From Lenzites betulinus (Eukaryota; Basidiomycota; Agaricomycetes; Polyporales; Polyporaceae), in assembly GCA_022264855.1 (NCBI GenBank), contig JABYQU010000008.1, positions 248,001 through 312,000 of the forward strand: 64,000 nt of DNA. Reading direction: 5' to 3'. Numbering within the stretch: position 1 is the first letter of the stretch; each line of letters opens with the position of its first letter. A program made the translations under genes and the position numbers. This document shows, piece by piece, positions 1 to 11,504 of the stretch. Below the pieces are notes generated by a model. The model was not told the origin of the DNA and did not search any database. It saw nothing but the letters and a program-made list of their open reading frames with translations.

Positions 1-353
1 ACGAGCGGGAACAACCCCGGGTGCAACACGAATGGCTTCCCTGCCCGTGCGGGGTGGGATCCGGTGAGAGGGAAAGTCAAACGTAATCGGGCTCGACGGC
101 TGAAGTGTGTGTTCCTTTGCAGGTCACTGGCCTCGGCACTCCGAACTTCGCAGCACTCCTGGCTGCAGTCGGTTTATGAGATGGGACCAGTATTTGCTAG
201 ATGGGCGTGCATATATCGTGAAAAAATGTTTGCGCATCACAAGAGTTTGCAATGTAGAATGAATTGTACTAGTCCGGGTTGAAAGCTCGAGGGATTGCGT
301 GGGGATAGTGATTCACAAGTACGAACTGTTGAGTCGGCGGGCTTTGGCAAATC
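1..353. other. No gene recognised at left edge
   Basis: This edge stretch contains only short open frames without recognisable motifs or splice-compatible partners. It lies downstream of the minus-strand gene that ends at 354 and may hold its 3' untranslated region. Confidence 0.5.
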
Positions 354-1194
354 AATTTATTTCGGGCACGGTGGATCCTCCACAGTCTCTGATAGTACAG
401 TAATTGCCGGTCTTTTGCCCTCAACATTTGTCGTGCGCTTGGGGAGTGGTTTCTTTGGTCGTGCGTTGTTGTCTTGAGCGGAGACTACAATATCCACGTC
501 GGACTCGGATTCCTCATCCGAAGAGGAGTCATCAGCAGAGCTAGAGCTAGTGGATGAGTCGCTTGAGGTGGTGTCCGAATCCGAGTCCGAGCTGGAGTCA
601 GAGTCGTTCATTTGTACGTCGAGGTCAACATTTGCTACTGGGATCCCGGCGGGAAGCTCCCCACGATGGTCGAAAACGCCAAGGCCAAGTTTCTGTAGTC
701 GACCAAATATGTAAGTGAATGTTATTGATAAGTATACTGCGCACGTACCATTTCGATATACCGCTCCTGGTCCGCTCCAATATTTTCTATGTTGACGCTT
801 TCGGGATTCTCTCTTGCTCGCTGGATGAGGTCGGCATTGGACGCGGCAAGCTCCGGCAAGAAAGCTTGAACACGAGAGAGGACTTAGAGTCTAATATATT
901 AGTACATTTATACACTATGGTCGGTGGAAGACTCACGTTCTGAAGGGGTTCCCGTCGGAAGCGCACTCCTGCCTGCAAAGTCAAGCGGTCGCGTAGCGGC
1001 TGAGGTACCGGCATTGGGACCAGATGGTGAGGCATTTAGTCTGGCAAATAAGCTTTCTGAGAGCACTTGATTGAGTATACGTTTGAGGAGGCATTCGGAG
1101 TATACTCACGCATACGCTCCTGACGGTCCTCCTCGTCCTCGATGTCTAATACCTGCGTCGTGCGCACCCCCTCTTCGACAGGTTTCTTATCCAT
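354..1194 (-). CDS. NOPCHAP1/DUF4598-like snoRNP assembly factor
   Basis: Four exons on the minus strand join in phase: 1194-1110, 1056-937, 882-749 and 692-354, with introns of 53-56 nt, giving about 225 residues. The core reads VQAFLPELAASNADL followed by YIEMKLGLGVFDH, which I recognise as the conserved block of the DUF4598 family (human NOPCHAP1, C12orf45), a chaperone that links the NOP58 protein to the R2TP complex during box C/D snoRNP assembly. The N-terminus is acidic and the C-terminal third is a Ser/Asp/Glu-rich run (about residues 140-185) typical of nucleolar proteins. The acidic tail ends in a short Lys/Pro/Arg stretch. Family assignment is from motif recall; role in this fungus is inferred. 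The gene is divergent from the prenylcysteine oxidase, with 453 nt between the two starts. Confidence 0.8.
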
Positions 1195-1647
1195 GATAGA
1201 GAGTAACACTTCTACCACCAGTCCAAATGAAAGCAGAGAAGTTAAGTCATGTGCAAGATGGCCTGTCGAGCCTGGATCTAGAGGAAGAGGCAGACAGTAG
1301 GCAGACCGGTACTCCTGACAAGCGCCCATGGGTGGTGGAATACCAAATTGGGAGGTGCCAAGCCCTTTTGCTCCAGCAGCCTCAACGCCTCAAACCTGCT
1401 CTCGAACTCCTTGCACGCGTATACGCCATCTTCCGCCGCGTGCGCGACATTTCACTGCGTGCACGAATAGTTCCTGAATATGTGACAAGTGCTGCGCGGC
1501 ATACGAGATGGGTTTGGCATGGCGTCACCCAGATAGCCGCCGCGGCGACTAGAGCGGTCTCATCAGTTCACCTTCATAGGCTTCAACGTTTCAACCTGAC
1601 CCTCTCTTACCTGGACTACGACTCTGTTGATCGTCCTCTTGCGCAAC
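1195..1647. promoter_or_regulatory. Divergent intergenic region
   Basis: The 453-nt gap between two outward-facing starts (1194 minus, 1648 plus) must hold the promoters of both. No clear TATA box was seen. A 219-codon open frame crossing it (1227-1886) is out of frame with the oxidase and looks like a shadow. Confidence 0.5.
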
Positions 1648-3676
1648 ATGAGGTCTCCTGTTCTACTGCTTGCGACCACTGCCGCCTTCTTCCCCGCCTA
1701 TGCCTTCCAGCTACCGTTCAAGCTGCCCTTCTTTGGTGGCTCGCAAGCGCCGCTCGAGGCACCTCAGCTTGCGGACGCGGAGACGGTCACCCCCAACCGC
1801 ATTGCGATCATCGGTGCTGGTGCAGGAGGGTCCTCTGCTGCGTTCTGGATTGCGAAGGCCAAGGAGCGGTATGGACTCGACGTTGAGGTAGATGTGTACG
1901 ACAAGAACCCCTACATCGGTGGCAGTGAGTATTGCACTCTGGCCTGCGTACTGCATAGTTGTAGCCCATACTGGTGGTGGGCATATGCAGAGATGTGTTA
2001 CTTATGTCGCGTTCTCCAGGAAGCACAGTCGTAGTGCCTTACGAGGATGACAGTTTGGAGCCCGTCGAGCTGGGAGCGTCCATCTTCGTGAAGGTGAACA
2101 AGAACCTGTGGCGCGCAGTAGACGAGTTTGGCCTCGAACGCGTCGATTTCGAGCGCGAGGACGACGGGGATGATACTCTAGGTGTCTGGGATGGCCATGA
2201 GTTTGCGATTACGGTACGTGACCAATATGTATCTTGCAACCCGGAATACGCGCCAACGTCTGTGTAGATTGGTGGTAGGAGTTTCTACAGCGACTGGCTG
2301 AGCAAAATCAAAATCCTTTGGCGATATGGCTATAAGGCCCCGAGTAAGACGCAGGAGCTGTAAGTGTTACGTCGTCAATTGCAATTTAGATGCTTATGCC
2401 ACGCTTGTAGTGTCTCCACAATGGTTGGCGTATTCCAAAAACTGTACAGCTCGCGCTCACCTCGCTGGTCAAACATCACGTCTGCCGCCTCGGAACTTGG
2501 TTGGGCGGACGTCGCAGCACAGACTACGTCGGAATATTTCGACCTGCAGGGTGTTGACAAGCGTTGGACCAGAGAATTCGTGGAGGCTGCCACTCGCGTG
2601 AACTACGGGCAGGTAAGCACCGAGATAAATACACGCCATCCAAGTGTATTTTGTTGACTATGCGTGCAATGAAGAATGTAGACAGTATACATGCGCTCGA
2701 GGGTCTTTGCTCTCTGGCAGCGACCGGGGCTTCGAGTGTGAAGGGAGGCAACTTCCAGCTTTTTGAGCATTTCATCGCCAAGTCCAATGCATCAGTGTTT
2801 TTGAACACGACTGTGAGTTCCTAGATATCGCTTTGATCTTAGCTGGTGCTCAATGCTAATTCGGCGTAATTTTCCAGGTCAAGACTATCTCACATTTTCA
2901 TCCATCAGGACCCTGGGTTGTCGACTCCTCGGCCCACAAACAGCCCCGCTTGTACCGTACAGTCATCCTTGCGGCGCCGTTCCACCAAGCCAACATCGAG
3001 TTCAAGGGCGCGTCCCTCGCGTCAGTACCGGAGCAGCCATACGTCCGGCTGCACGTTACCCTGCTTAGCACATCCTCCCCAAGCCCAAACGCGACCTACT
3101 TCAACCTCGGAAGCGGGGGAAAGGCGCCGACAACCCTGCTTACCACATATGAGGGCGTCCGTCAAAAGGGCACGGCCGAACCCGAGTTCAACTCACTCAC
3201 ATACCACGGGCCTGTGCGCGGCAAGGACGGAGAGGCACGCGTGAACGTTTTTGGGGACAAGGAGTGGGTCGTCAAGATCTTCTCGAAGGCGCGGCTGGAA
3301 GACGCGTGGCTCGAGCAAATGTTCGAGGGGAATGTGGGATGGGTCCTCCGCAAGGAGTGGGATGCGTACCCGGTTCTTCCGCCCACCGCAAAGTTCCCGC
3401 CTGTGAAGCTCGCGGAGGGCTTGTATTACGTGAACGCGTTTGAACCGTACGTCCTCCAATTGCTATACGCGCGTGATTATGCTGATGCTGACGCTGCGTG
3501 TGTACAGGCTCATCTCGACCATGGAGACCGAGACAATTGCTGCGCGAAACGTCGTAGACCTACTCCTTCACGAGCAGTTCGACGCCGCGCTCTGCAAGCC
3601 ATCCCTGGACGACGCCGATCCCGCTGTCGGCTCCCAGGCCGACGCCGCTGACTTTGTTCTCGGGTGGGACTGCTGA
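1648..3676 (+). CDS. Prenylcysteine oxidase (FAD-dependent)
   Basis: A multi-exon gene. The first exon (1648-1923) encodes a signal peptide (MRSPVLLLATTAAFFPAYAF) followed about 35 residues later by the Rossmann FAD-binding motif IAIIGAGAGGSSAAFW and then VDVYDKNPYIGGR, the usual second part of the dinucleotide fold. Exons resume at 2020, after 2213 at about 2268, at about 2411, 2675, 2879 and 3510, all with in-phase GT-AG junctions. Later blocks (KGGNFQLFEHF, WVVKIFSKARL, YYVNAFEP, METETIAARNVVDLLL) match the prenylcysteine lyase domain. The enzyme cleaves the thioether of free farnesyl- or geranylgeranyl-cysteine, yielding cysteine, an aldehyde and H2O2, in the lysosome or vacuole in known members. 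The ATG at 1648 was chosen because it precedes the signal peptide. The gene appears intact. Confidence 0.88.
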
Positions 3677-6600
3677 GTGTCCCGCATCCCTTCCGCTCTT
3701 CCCCGCTAAGCTTATTTGTCTGGATCTGCCCGTTATGTTAGCGCTCTTGTCTCCGTTAAACGTGTACGTTACCGTTTTTGCGCACGCCGCTCGAGCCCTA
3801 CGGCTCCCTATGTTTTAGGCTTTCCCCGCCCATCTTTTTCGCATGCTAGCGGGGTGGCGTCGGCCCGGCTGTGTGCTGGGTGTCCGGATGTGCGTATGTC
3901 AGGTGTCGGAGAGTGCATGGAGCGGCTGCAATGCGCGCGCGTGGGGCCCGATCGAGAAAGGCAAGTCTAGTAGTTCTGCTGCTGCTACTGCTACGCTGTG
4001 ACGTGCACGGCGTTCGTGACGTAGTGCAAAGGAGACACTCGCCAATTGCAAAATTGCAACAGTGAAGTCGCCCTCAAATGCTTTCTTCACTTCCTTTGCT
4101 TAGTACCGCGCAGCACCTGCAGCAACTCTGGTGGCCGGTTTGGTATGTTCACCGACACTAGTCGTACTAGTCCAGGAGTTCACGATCGAGTGGCCCTACA
4201 AGAGACATCAGGTTCGTTGTAGCTATATTCAGTCGGCGTTGACACAGTCTTACACCCACAGTATCGTCGTTATAGATGGTCGCCAGAGTCACACCCAGTC
4301 TACCACCAGGTAGTACAGCCTAGTACGCTTGGACACTCGGGTATATTGTCCAACTTTATATCGCTCAAACGGACCAAAACCATATCACAAACTTAAGAAG
4401 ATTGTCTTAGTCCTGACATTGTACTGTGACGAAAACTGCCTCCGAGTTGCAACTCCCAACATTCCACGGGGTCGTATGTACGACGCCAGACACGCCGGAA
4501 ACTCACAGTGAAACTATCATTGCTGAGTGCTACTGTCCGTCTTGCGCGAGAAACATTCACAGATGGGTTTCACCCTCGTCAGCGACAGTATTTCAACTTC
4601 CGCCACTGTTTAAATCGGGAATACGCAGTTTTTTTTTTTTTTTTTTGGTGGAGTGCTATCACGACCTGGGCGGAGTGGTCCCCAGAGGGGCTTGTTGTCC
4701 AGCCTGTACGGTCACACTAACCGCCCACTCACTAGGTTTAAGGAATACGCAGTATTACACTCAGGATCCTCACGCGACAGCCCCAGTCAAAACGCCGCGG
4801 CCTTCCCGGTCGCCACAGTCCGCTTCATGTCTTTTGGACGACCCGTATATGTACGTCCGATTCCCCCCAATCCCTCGTTTTGCAGGCAAAAGACTTCAAC
4901 CGGTATCCTGTACCATGTGATGAAACCGATTCGTTGGCCCTGCAAACTTTCTGGTTCTAAAACCGCGGAAACCGCAGACACCAGCGCCAGGCTCTCGCCA
5001 CCGAGCACGACCGAGGAGGCTCAGGCTCGTGTATATCGGGTGGTCGGCGCTGCGCTCAACACGGCCTCGGTCTCGTTCACTGTCGGCGACTTGGAAGCTG
5101 CCTCGTCGCAGTCCAGACTTAACCCCTTCTGGCAGCCGCTCGTCGACCCTGAGGGGCTTTTCTGGCAACTCCGGCTCCTCGATGACCGGTGCTGTACTCT
5201 CGACATGGCCCTACGGCCTGTCCCCAATCGCGTAGTCCTGCTTGCACATCGTTCATGTAATGGCGATGAGAACGAGGCAGTCACTGCCAGTGGATAAGTG
5301 GGGTGCAGGGAAGGAAGGGGGAGCCTGACGGAGGAGTAAGAAAATATCTTCTGGTTAATCGGACCATGGGCGGTGTCTCCCTCCTTTTTGGTTTCCCTGC
5401 GCCTGCTCACTCTATCTGCCATGTTCAGGAATTCCAGGATTTCAAGGGGCTAATTTACTCGTCGACTTTCCTGGGCAACTCCTTCGTTCTCCTCCTTCAC
5501 ACCGGCCCCAAGGAACAGCTTCCTGTTCAACTTCACTGTTACCGAAATTTTCCTCTTTGTATTGGCTTCTGCGTCATTTCTATCTCTATCGGACGGACTG
5601 CCAAACAACACTTTGAATACGCCCCCTGGGCCTGCTCAACCTGCCGCCCACGGTCTCCCGATGCTCCTCCCACCTAGTGCAAGACGATCACACCCCCTCG
5701 GTGTCTGGACCTGAAAGGGCTACGACTCGTACACGCCCATGATACATGTGGGTGGGCTCCACAAACTTGAACTCTCAGGCGGCGACAGCGACCTGAGTAT
5801 ATTTGCTCAGGCCGGCTTCTTCGGGGCCACCTAGGGACCGCGCGAGGTGCGTGTCTTCTCGCCACAGACGTCTGTGTTGACTGCACTTGGCAGCTGCGAT
5901 GATGCAGTGGGGATGGATGATCATTGGGGTGCGTCATGGCCTCGGATCCCACCGAACCCTATCATCCTTGCAAATTTTAGCGGGGGGACGTGATGATCCG
6001 AATGCACGCATCCCGGCGCATATTGCCACTCTCGAGCTGTGCGTAATGTGAACACGGCGTCAACGATACATCTCGCGTTGAATGCGGGGGCGGCATCAGA
6101 TGGGAGCCTCTCTGTCGGGGACGTACTCTTAAAGGAAGGCGCATCGAGTGGACGTTCAATAACGTGGGTGGAAGGTTCGCGAGAAGCTCGCTCATAGCGA
6201 CGAACTCCCGGCTCATCTCCGTCGTCATACTTCGGGAAGATTGGACGCAAGTACTACGTGCGCACCACCGGGATGGATGGCGGGACGCGAGGCCAGGAGC
6301 GGTGGGAGAACAAGCCTCAATCCACTGATTCAATACGGTCTCATGACCCTAGGTCTATTCCATCCCATCTTTGACGCATATGCCGCAGTGAGCTCGATCA
6401 CCATGGTCTCTTGATGAGCTGAAACGTTAACAGCAGCTAACGCCCATTGACCTCAGCGCACCGATCGCTGAGGAGCAAGCTCGGAACTCGGTGCTACGTA
6501 TCGCGTAACGCTCCCCGCTGTAGAGCACGTCATTTGGGGCGCACAGTCGACCTAAGCATCAAGTCGTGCGGACGGCGTCGGCGCGTCGCCCGCTCTCATG

Positions 6601-7532
6601 AGTCGCACACCGACAGACTGCGAGGCTTCCCTAGGCCTCTACCTTCCCCGCGGTGGTTAAAGTTGGTCGTCTTGGTCCTGATCGTCTCTCGCCATACCCC
6701 CAGGCCCGGCGGGCGACGGCGCTGAACTCTGACGTGGAGGCTCGGGAGTCGGGGCGCAGCCGTCGTCGCGCCCTTCACGCGCGCGATTGGGCTCCTGAGG
6801 CTCAGGCTCCGGGCGCACACTGTCGCCTTTGTTCCTGGAATGGGCACCCTTGACATCACCGCTGTCCGCTGTGGGTGCGCGGTATCGCCGCTCTAGCAGC
6901 CCGGGAGGCCACGAGGCGCGTCCGTCACCGTGGAAATTGAATATTGGACACCCGGATTCAGTCGGCGCGGCCGCGGACAGCTGGACTAGTGTCGATCTGC
7001 CGTAGCGGTTCAGCCCGCCGCTGTGCGGGCTGCAGTTCGGGGATGTACGGGCGCCGCGGACGACGAGTTTGGACGGCGTCGAAGACAATTTAAGCACGGC
7101 TCTCGCCGCGGGCTGGTGCACCTTCCATTGCGGTGGGTGGTTCATGCTCTGGAATTCGAAGGTGCGTGCCCGCAACCGCACGCCGGACTTCCGCGCGATG
7201 GGCTTCGTACCACACCGCACAAGGTACCGAGACTCTGCAGGCTTGCCGCCGTTGTATGGGGCCTGTCCAAGGCAGGGCGGCAGCATCGGACAGCTGTACA
7301 AGGTCCGCACTCGCCATTGAGCCGTGTGCAAGCAGGCGTTCCGGTGATGAACAGAAATCCATGCCTCATTATGTGGTATCAAAGCTAGAAGTACACAGAA
7401 AGGATGTGTGAGATTAAGGAACCGCGAAGCAGCAAGGCTGAGAAGGTAGGCTCCCGCCAATGGAAGCGCTTCCTGTTGCCGTAGGTTTCCAGATCGAAGC
7501 CCGCGCGCTGGAAGGATGCTATGAGGATTCCG
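3677..7532. other. Gene-poor stretch, 3.9 kb
   Basis: I could not assemble a recognisable gene here. It holds the retroposon-like insertion at 4608-4753, a weakly coding-like plus frame around 4800-5300, a hydrophobic plus frame around 5500-5690, and a 267-codon minus frame at 6657-7460 with no known motif and proline/arginine-rich composition. Each could be remnant or chance. Confidence 0.4.
4608..4753 (-). mobile_element. Short retroposon-like insertion with oligo-A tail
   Basis: The 12-mer ggaatacgcagt occurs at 4618-4629 and again at 4742-4753; each copy is preceded by gtttaa (with a 4-nt difference), so the repeat may be 18-22 nt. Directly after the first copy lies a run of 18 T (4629-4646), then about 90 nt of unique sequence up to the second copy. 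Read on the minus strand, this is a short body, an A18 tail ending in ...CTCCACC before the A run, and flanking direct repeats: the layout of a non-LTR (SINE-like or processed RNA) insertion. No other copy was noticed in this window. The source RNA is not identified. Confidence 0.5.
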
Positions 7533-9317
7533 TCACGTCTTGTGATAGCGCGGGAGCCCGCATCCCTCCAGGAAATCTGCGACCGCTCGCCAGTAGGTAT
7601 GTTGGGCACAGGTATCGTCTGCGTCATGTAACGCGTCAGCTATGGGGCAGACTCGGCTCAATGATCAGGAGGAAATGAACATACTGTGCGTGCCAAACGG
7701 CAAATCGTGGAAACGTGAGTTTCCCAATTGAGTGCGGTTGGTGCCTTCGTCTTTGGCGTCCGGTTGTGCTTCATCAGTGCTTTCGTCTTTAGCGTCTGGT
7801 TTTGCTACATCGGTGCGTTCATCTGCACGCTGTCCACCGGGGACCCTCTTCTGGACAAGTTGCCAAAGTTCTTCCATGTGCTCCCTGGGGACAACCTGGT
7901 CGTTTCTCCCACTTAAGAGGAGCATGGGCAGCTCGGCGGGAAGTAGGGGAATTTTGGACGCTGAATCCCATTTTTGGTGACAGAGGAAGGCAAAGGGACC
8001 AAGGACGGGAAGAGCTGAGGGGACGAGTTTTGGAAGGGAGAGGAATGTATTCTCAACGATGAGCGCTCGTATCTGTCAACACCGGGTCAGTACTCCAGCA
8101 AGGCCGAAAGCGTAAGGGTAGGACATACAGCGTGGTGATTACGGCTGGCGAGGTCAATGGCAACTGCGCCACCTATGGATTGTCCATACAGAATCTTTGT
8201 TTGGCAGGTTATGAGGTCAACGACGTGTCAGCTGTATAAGACTGCTCACAATAGGCGTTCGGGATAAGTAAGAATGAGCTAGAACATGATCCAGGGCACA
8301 TTGTGCGTCCAACCGAAGCCCTGCCAATGCGGTGTGAGCATGCGAGAGGGGGTAACGATAGTCCGACAGGTACCTTTCTCCGACGGGTTGCCCTCTGAGA
8401 GACCGTAACTTCGGACGGGCTGTTGTTCAGGTGCCAGCATACATGGTGCATCTTTAGACTCACCCTCGATATGACAGCATCAAAACGTTGTAGCGCATCT
8501 TGACGTAGAATATTTTGGCAATGGGTATACGGTGTCCAATGTTTCCGCCATTCCCATGGAACATGATGACAGTCGGCCGCTTCGACGCGAACTATAAACC
8601 CTCGACGTCAGCAAAGTATAGGCATAGAGCGGTAGGAGGCACGCAAGCAGTGAACTCGATAGAGAAGCGGCGCCACCTGACGTTGGCAGATGTCGGCCCT
8701 CAAGTATAAGTATAGTGTTGTGCCTTGAACGAGGCGGGGGACACCTAACTCATGTATGTTGTCGCAAGGTGCACGGGGGTAATGTGCGCATCGCGTATGG
8801 AATCCACTACAGAGTGAGGGATTGCCACATACCTCTTCATCGGTTTCGTCATCGGTTGTTTCCGCTTCGATGGCATTACCATGAGATTTAATCTCTTTGC
8901 GTTGTGTCAACATATAGCATCGGAGGGTGACGTTATCAGCGGTAACGAGCACGAGGTCTTGATATGGGAGACCATAATCAGTGGGGACCGGGACGTCTGC
9001 TCCGGCGGTAGTGAGCGGAATGTTGGTAGGCAAAGTGTGCGCAGATGACACAGACCGATGCGAGAGCCCGGTGGGAATGCAGAGGGATAGATTAGGTAGT
9101 TCTGGCCGAAGAACAGAAGACCGACACCTGGAGGGCATGCGCGTGTCACATGGAGGATCGTGCAGTGTGGATCACCCGGAGTGCTTACCGACGGTGGAGA
9201 TACCTGCGGCGGTCGCGACTGTTCCCTGCCTCGGTGGTGAGGTGCGGGGCTGGAGATGGAGAAGCAATCGCTGCTTACTTTGGCGAAGCTCTCGAGGGTC
9301 GGAAAGAAACCGGCCAT
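7533..9317 (-). CDS. Bem46-family alpha/beta hydrolase
   Basis: About nine exons on the minus strand rebuild a complete Bem46/ABHD13-type serine hydrolase. The N-terminus (MAGFFPTLESFAK, then a glycine-rich hydrophobic segment around residues 14-35) is a membrane anchor followed by GQNYLIYPSAFPPGSR and DYGLPYQDLVLVTAD. The catalytic fold shows the oxyanion motif MFHGNGGNIGHR, YRGYGLSEGNPSEKG, the nucleophile elbow ILYGQSIGGAVAIDLASRN, the acid in LSGRNDQVVPREHM and the base in GTHNDTC near the end. The last intron (about 7587-7648) is needed to reach the HNDTC motif; without it the frame stops early. One intron (about 8597-8833) is long for this window. A Lys/Asp-rich insert with two similar stretches (KPDAKDESTDEAQPDAKDEG) lies between the acid and the base. 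Bem46 proteins are ER or plasma-membrane associated and linked to polarity; the substrate is unknown. Confidence 0.88.
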
Positions 9318-10636
9318 GAGGGGAAGATGTATTGGGCCCGGTGCGAGTCTCACTAGCACGAGTCGTTGCCGCAGCGGTGGCGGATTCCAAGGCGTTGTTT
9401 GTCGCTGCTTGGCCACTCCTGCTCCCGCAAGCGCCCGGTGGCCCGTGGAAAGGTGAACCTTAAAGCCAAAGCTTGAGTTTATCGAACGCCTTCACCGTCT
9501 CCCGCTCTCCTTACGACGATACGAGCATCGGCGCACACATCCCTCTGCGCTGTCCATTTGGCTACGGCAGATCGATGCATCTGTACACCGTCCACGATTG
9601 GCCTTGCGCATTCCTGTCGCACTCGGACGTCATCCGTCGTGGCCATCACCCATGTACCCTCCAGAATTAAATTCGCTTAGCACCTTCTCAACGCGGGACA
9701 TCTGATGCTGAAATGGCTGCATGCCTTCTGGGCTTGTTCCAAATGTCTCATCCTGCGCCCAAGATTCGCCATCGCCAATGGCAAGGCTTTGGGGCTCCCC
9801 GACCGAAGCCGAGAACACCTCGCCTTCCCTCCACCCTTCAAGCCCGCGCTTTGCGCACGCATTGCTCACGCGTCGGAAATCTACCGAATCTCTCTGGGCG
9901 CTGCTGGTGTCTCAGCTTCTGATTGGCTCGCTAATACGGGTGAACTTGCCACATCCCGTTTCTGGGGCGCGTAGTCGCCATCGTTCAATTAACGAGTTTT
10001 AGCTTCGTCCGCTCCGCTCGACCCTGCCGTTCGGGATGTGCGCGGTGTCATGTGTCGACGCCCACGACGTACGCGATTCGCATCCTGACTCCCGACTCAC
10101 CCCAGCCGTCAGACACGTCCGAGTTACGCACCCCAGCGCGCACCATCCGCGTTCAATGCCCAACGACGACGGAGGTTCGCGTCATCCGCACATGACCCCC
10201 GACCACCTTCTAGCGCAGTGTCAGACTGACCATGATGAGAACAGCTCCGGATGACGGATGGAACGCGCGAAGACGGATGGTCCTCCCACTCTTCGATCTT
10301 CCCAGAGCCGCGGGCCGCGCGCTTTACTCACCTGTGGAGCCCTCTGGGTGATCGAGGCGCTGTCGGCTAGGGTTAGCAGGCTTCCCTCGGCTGCGAAAAA
10401 GTTGGCTGAAACACCGGGTCCGTGCGATCCCTGCAGGCGTACGCGCACCGCCGGATTGCACCAGTCCGTCATAATGTTGTCACAAAATTCATGCAGGCGG
10501 GGACACACGACGGGTATAAAGAGGGGTCCTCCCTCAGTCTGGTTCTGCACTGACTTCGAGTCATCTCCTCCCTTCTCCTACTCCTCCAATACCTAGTACA
10601 GCACCTTTCCCCCGCTCCCCACACTCTTTTCACAAG
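9318..10636. other. Intergenic region with promoter of secreted protein
   Basis: No gene was recognised. Several overlapping short frames on both strands near 9630-10000 lack motifs. The right end carries a TATA box for the gene at 10637. Confidence 0.5.
10515..10522 (+). promoter_or_regulatory. TATA box
   Basis: The sequence tataaaga lies in a GC-rich surround, 122 nt upstream of the ATG at 10637, with a CT-rich leader between. It fits a strong core promoter for the secreted protein. Confidence 0.6.
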
Positions 10637-11504
10637 ATGTTCTCCTTCAGCACCGTCACTCTCTTCGCTACCCTCGCGCTCAGCGCCGTCACTTCCGCGC
10701 TCCCTCTTGCGAGCCGTGACCTTCCTCTGCCTGCGCTGGACTCCCTCCCTGTCGGCGGTGTAGTCACCACCGTCAGTGGCGTTACTGGCGACCTCCCGCT
10801 TGTCGGCAGCGTTTTGAGCGGCGTCGGCCGTCGTGCCGATGCCTCGACCAGCCTCGCTGCCATCCTCACCAATGCCCAGAGCCAACTCGCGCCTGTCTTG
10901 GCCGAATTCCGTAAGTCGATTTGATATTTGAGATTAAGACATTATTCTGACTGTCTCGTAGACTTCGCGACCAAGCAGAACGCCACTGTGGACGCCCTTA
11001 CCGCGCCTGTCAACGAGGTCAAGGCCATCCTCACCGCCACCATTGCCAGCGTGAAGAACCTCGCTGGTCTGCCGGTCGAGACCATCCTCGCTGATGTTGA
11101 CGGCGTTGCTACTATCACTGTCGACGGGCTTGCCACCATCGTCGCTGACCTCCTCGTCGTAAGTTTCAGCTTATGCTGTCTCAGTCAGATGAGCTAACAT
11201 GGTACTGGCTAGGTCGTGTTCGACGCGCTCGGGGCTGTGCTCGCCATCGTCGACAGTGCCGTTCTCCCTCTCGTCATCACCCTGCTCGCGAGTGTCGGGT
11301 AAGTATGTTTATCCACGGGTTCGAGCAAGAACTGACGGTGATGAACATAGTGCTCTCGTGGGCGAGCTCCTCGCCGCCGTCCTTGCGCTTGTTGGCAGCG
11401 TCCTCACTGGCCTGCTCGCCGCGATCGTCCCTCTCCTCTCGACGATCATTCCTTTCGTCGAGTACCTCAACGTCGCCGAGATTCTCTCCCTCATCGGTGC
11501 CTAA
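10637..11504 (+). CDS. Small secreted hydrophobic protein, unknown role
   Basis: Four exons (10637-10910, 10962-11158, 11213-11298, 11351-11504) join in phase to give 236 residues, with introns of 51-54 nt. A signal peptide is clear (MFSFSTVTLFATLALSAVTSA). The mature part is rich in Ala, Val, Leu, Gly and Thr: first a low-complexity segment with VGGVVTTV and LPLVGSVLSGVGRR, then a likely helical middle with the sequence NATVDALTAPVNEV, then a strongly hydrophobic C-terminal third (VGELLAAVLALVGSVLTGLL) ending LSLIGA. There are almost no cysteines, so it is not a hydrophobin. One N-glycosylation site (NAT) is visible. Such Leu/Val-rich secreted proteins are common in polypores, but I know no function. 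A TATA box and a pyrimidine-rich leader suggest high expression. Confidence 0.82.
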
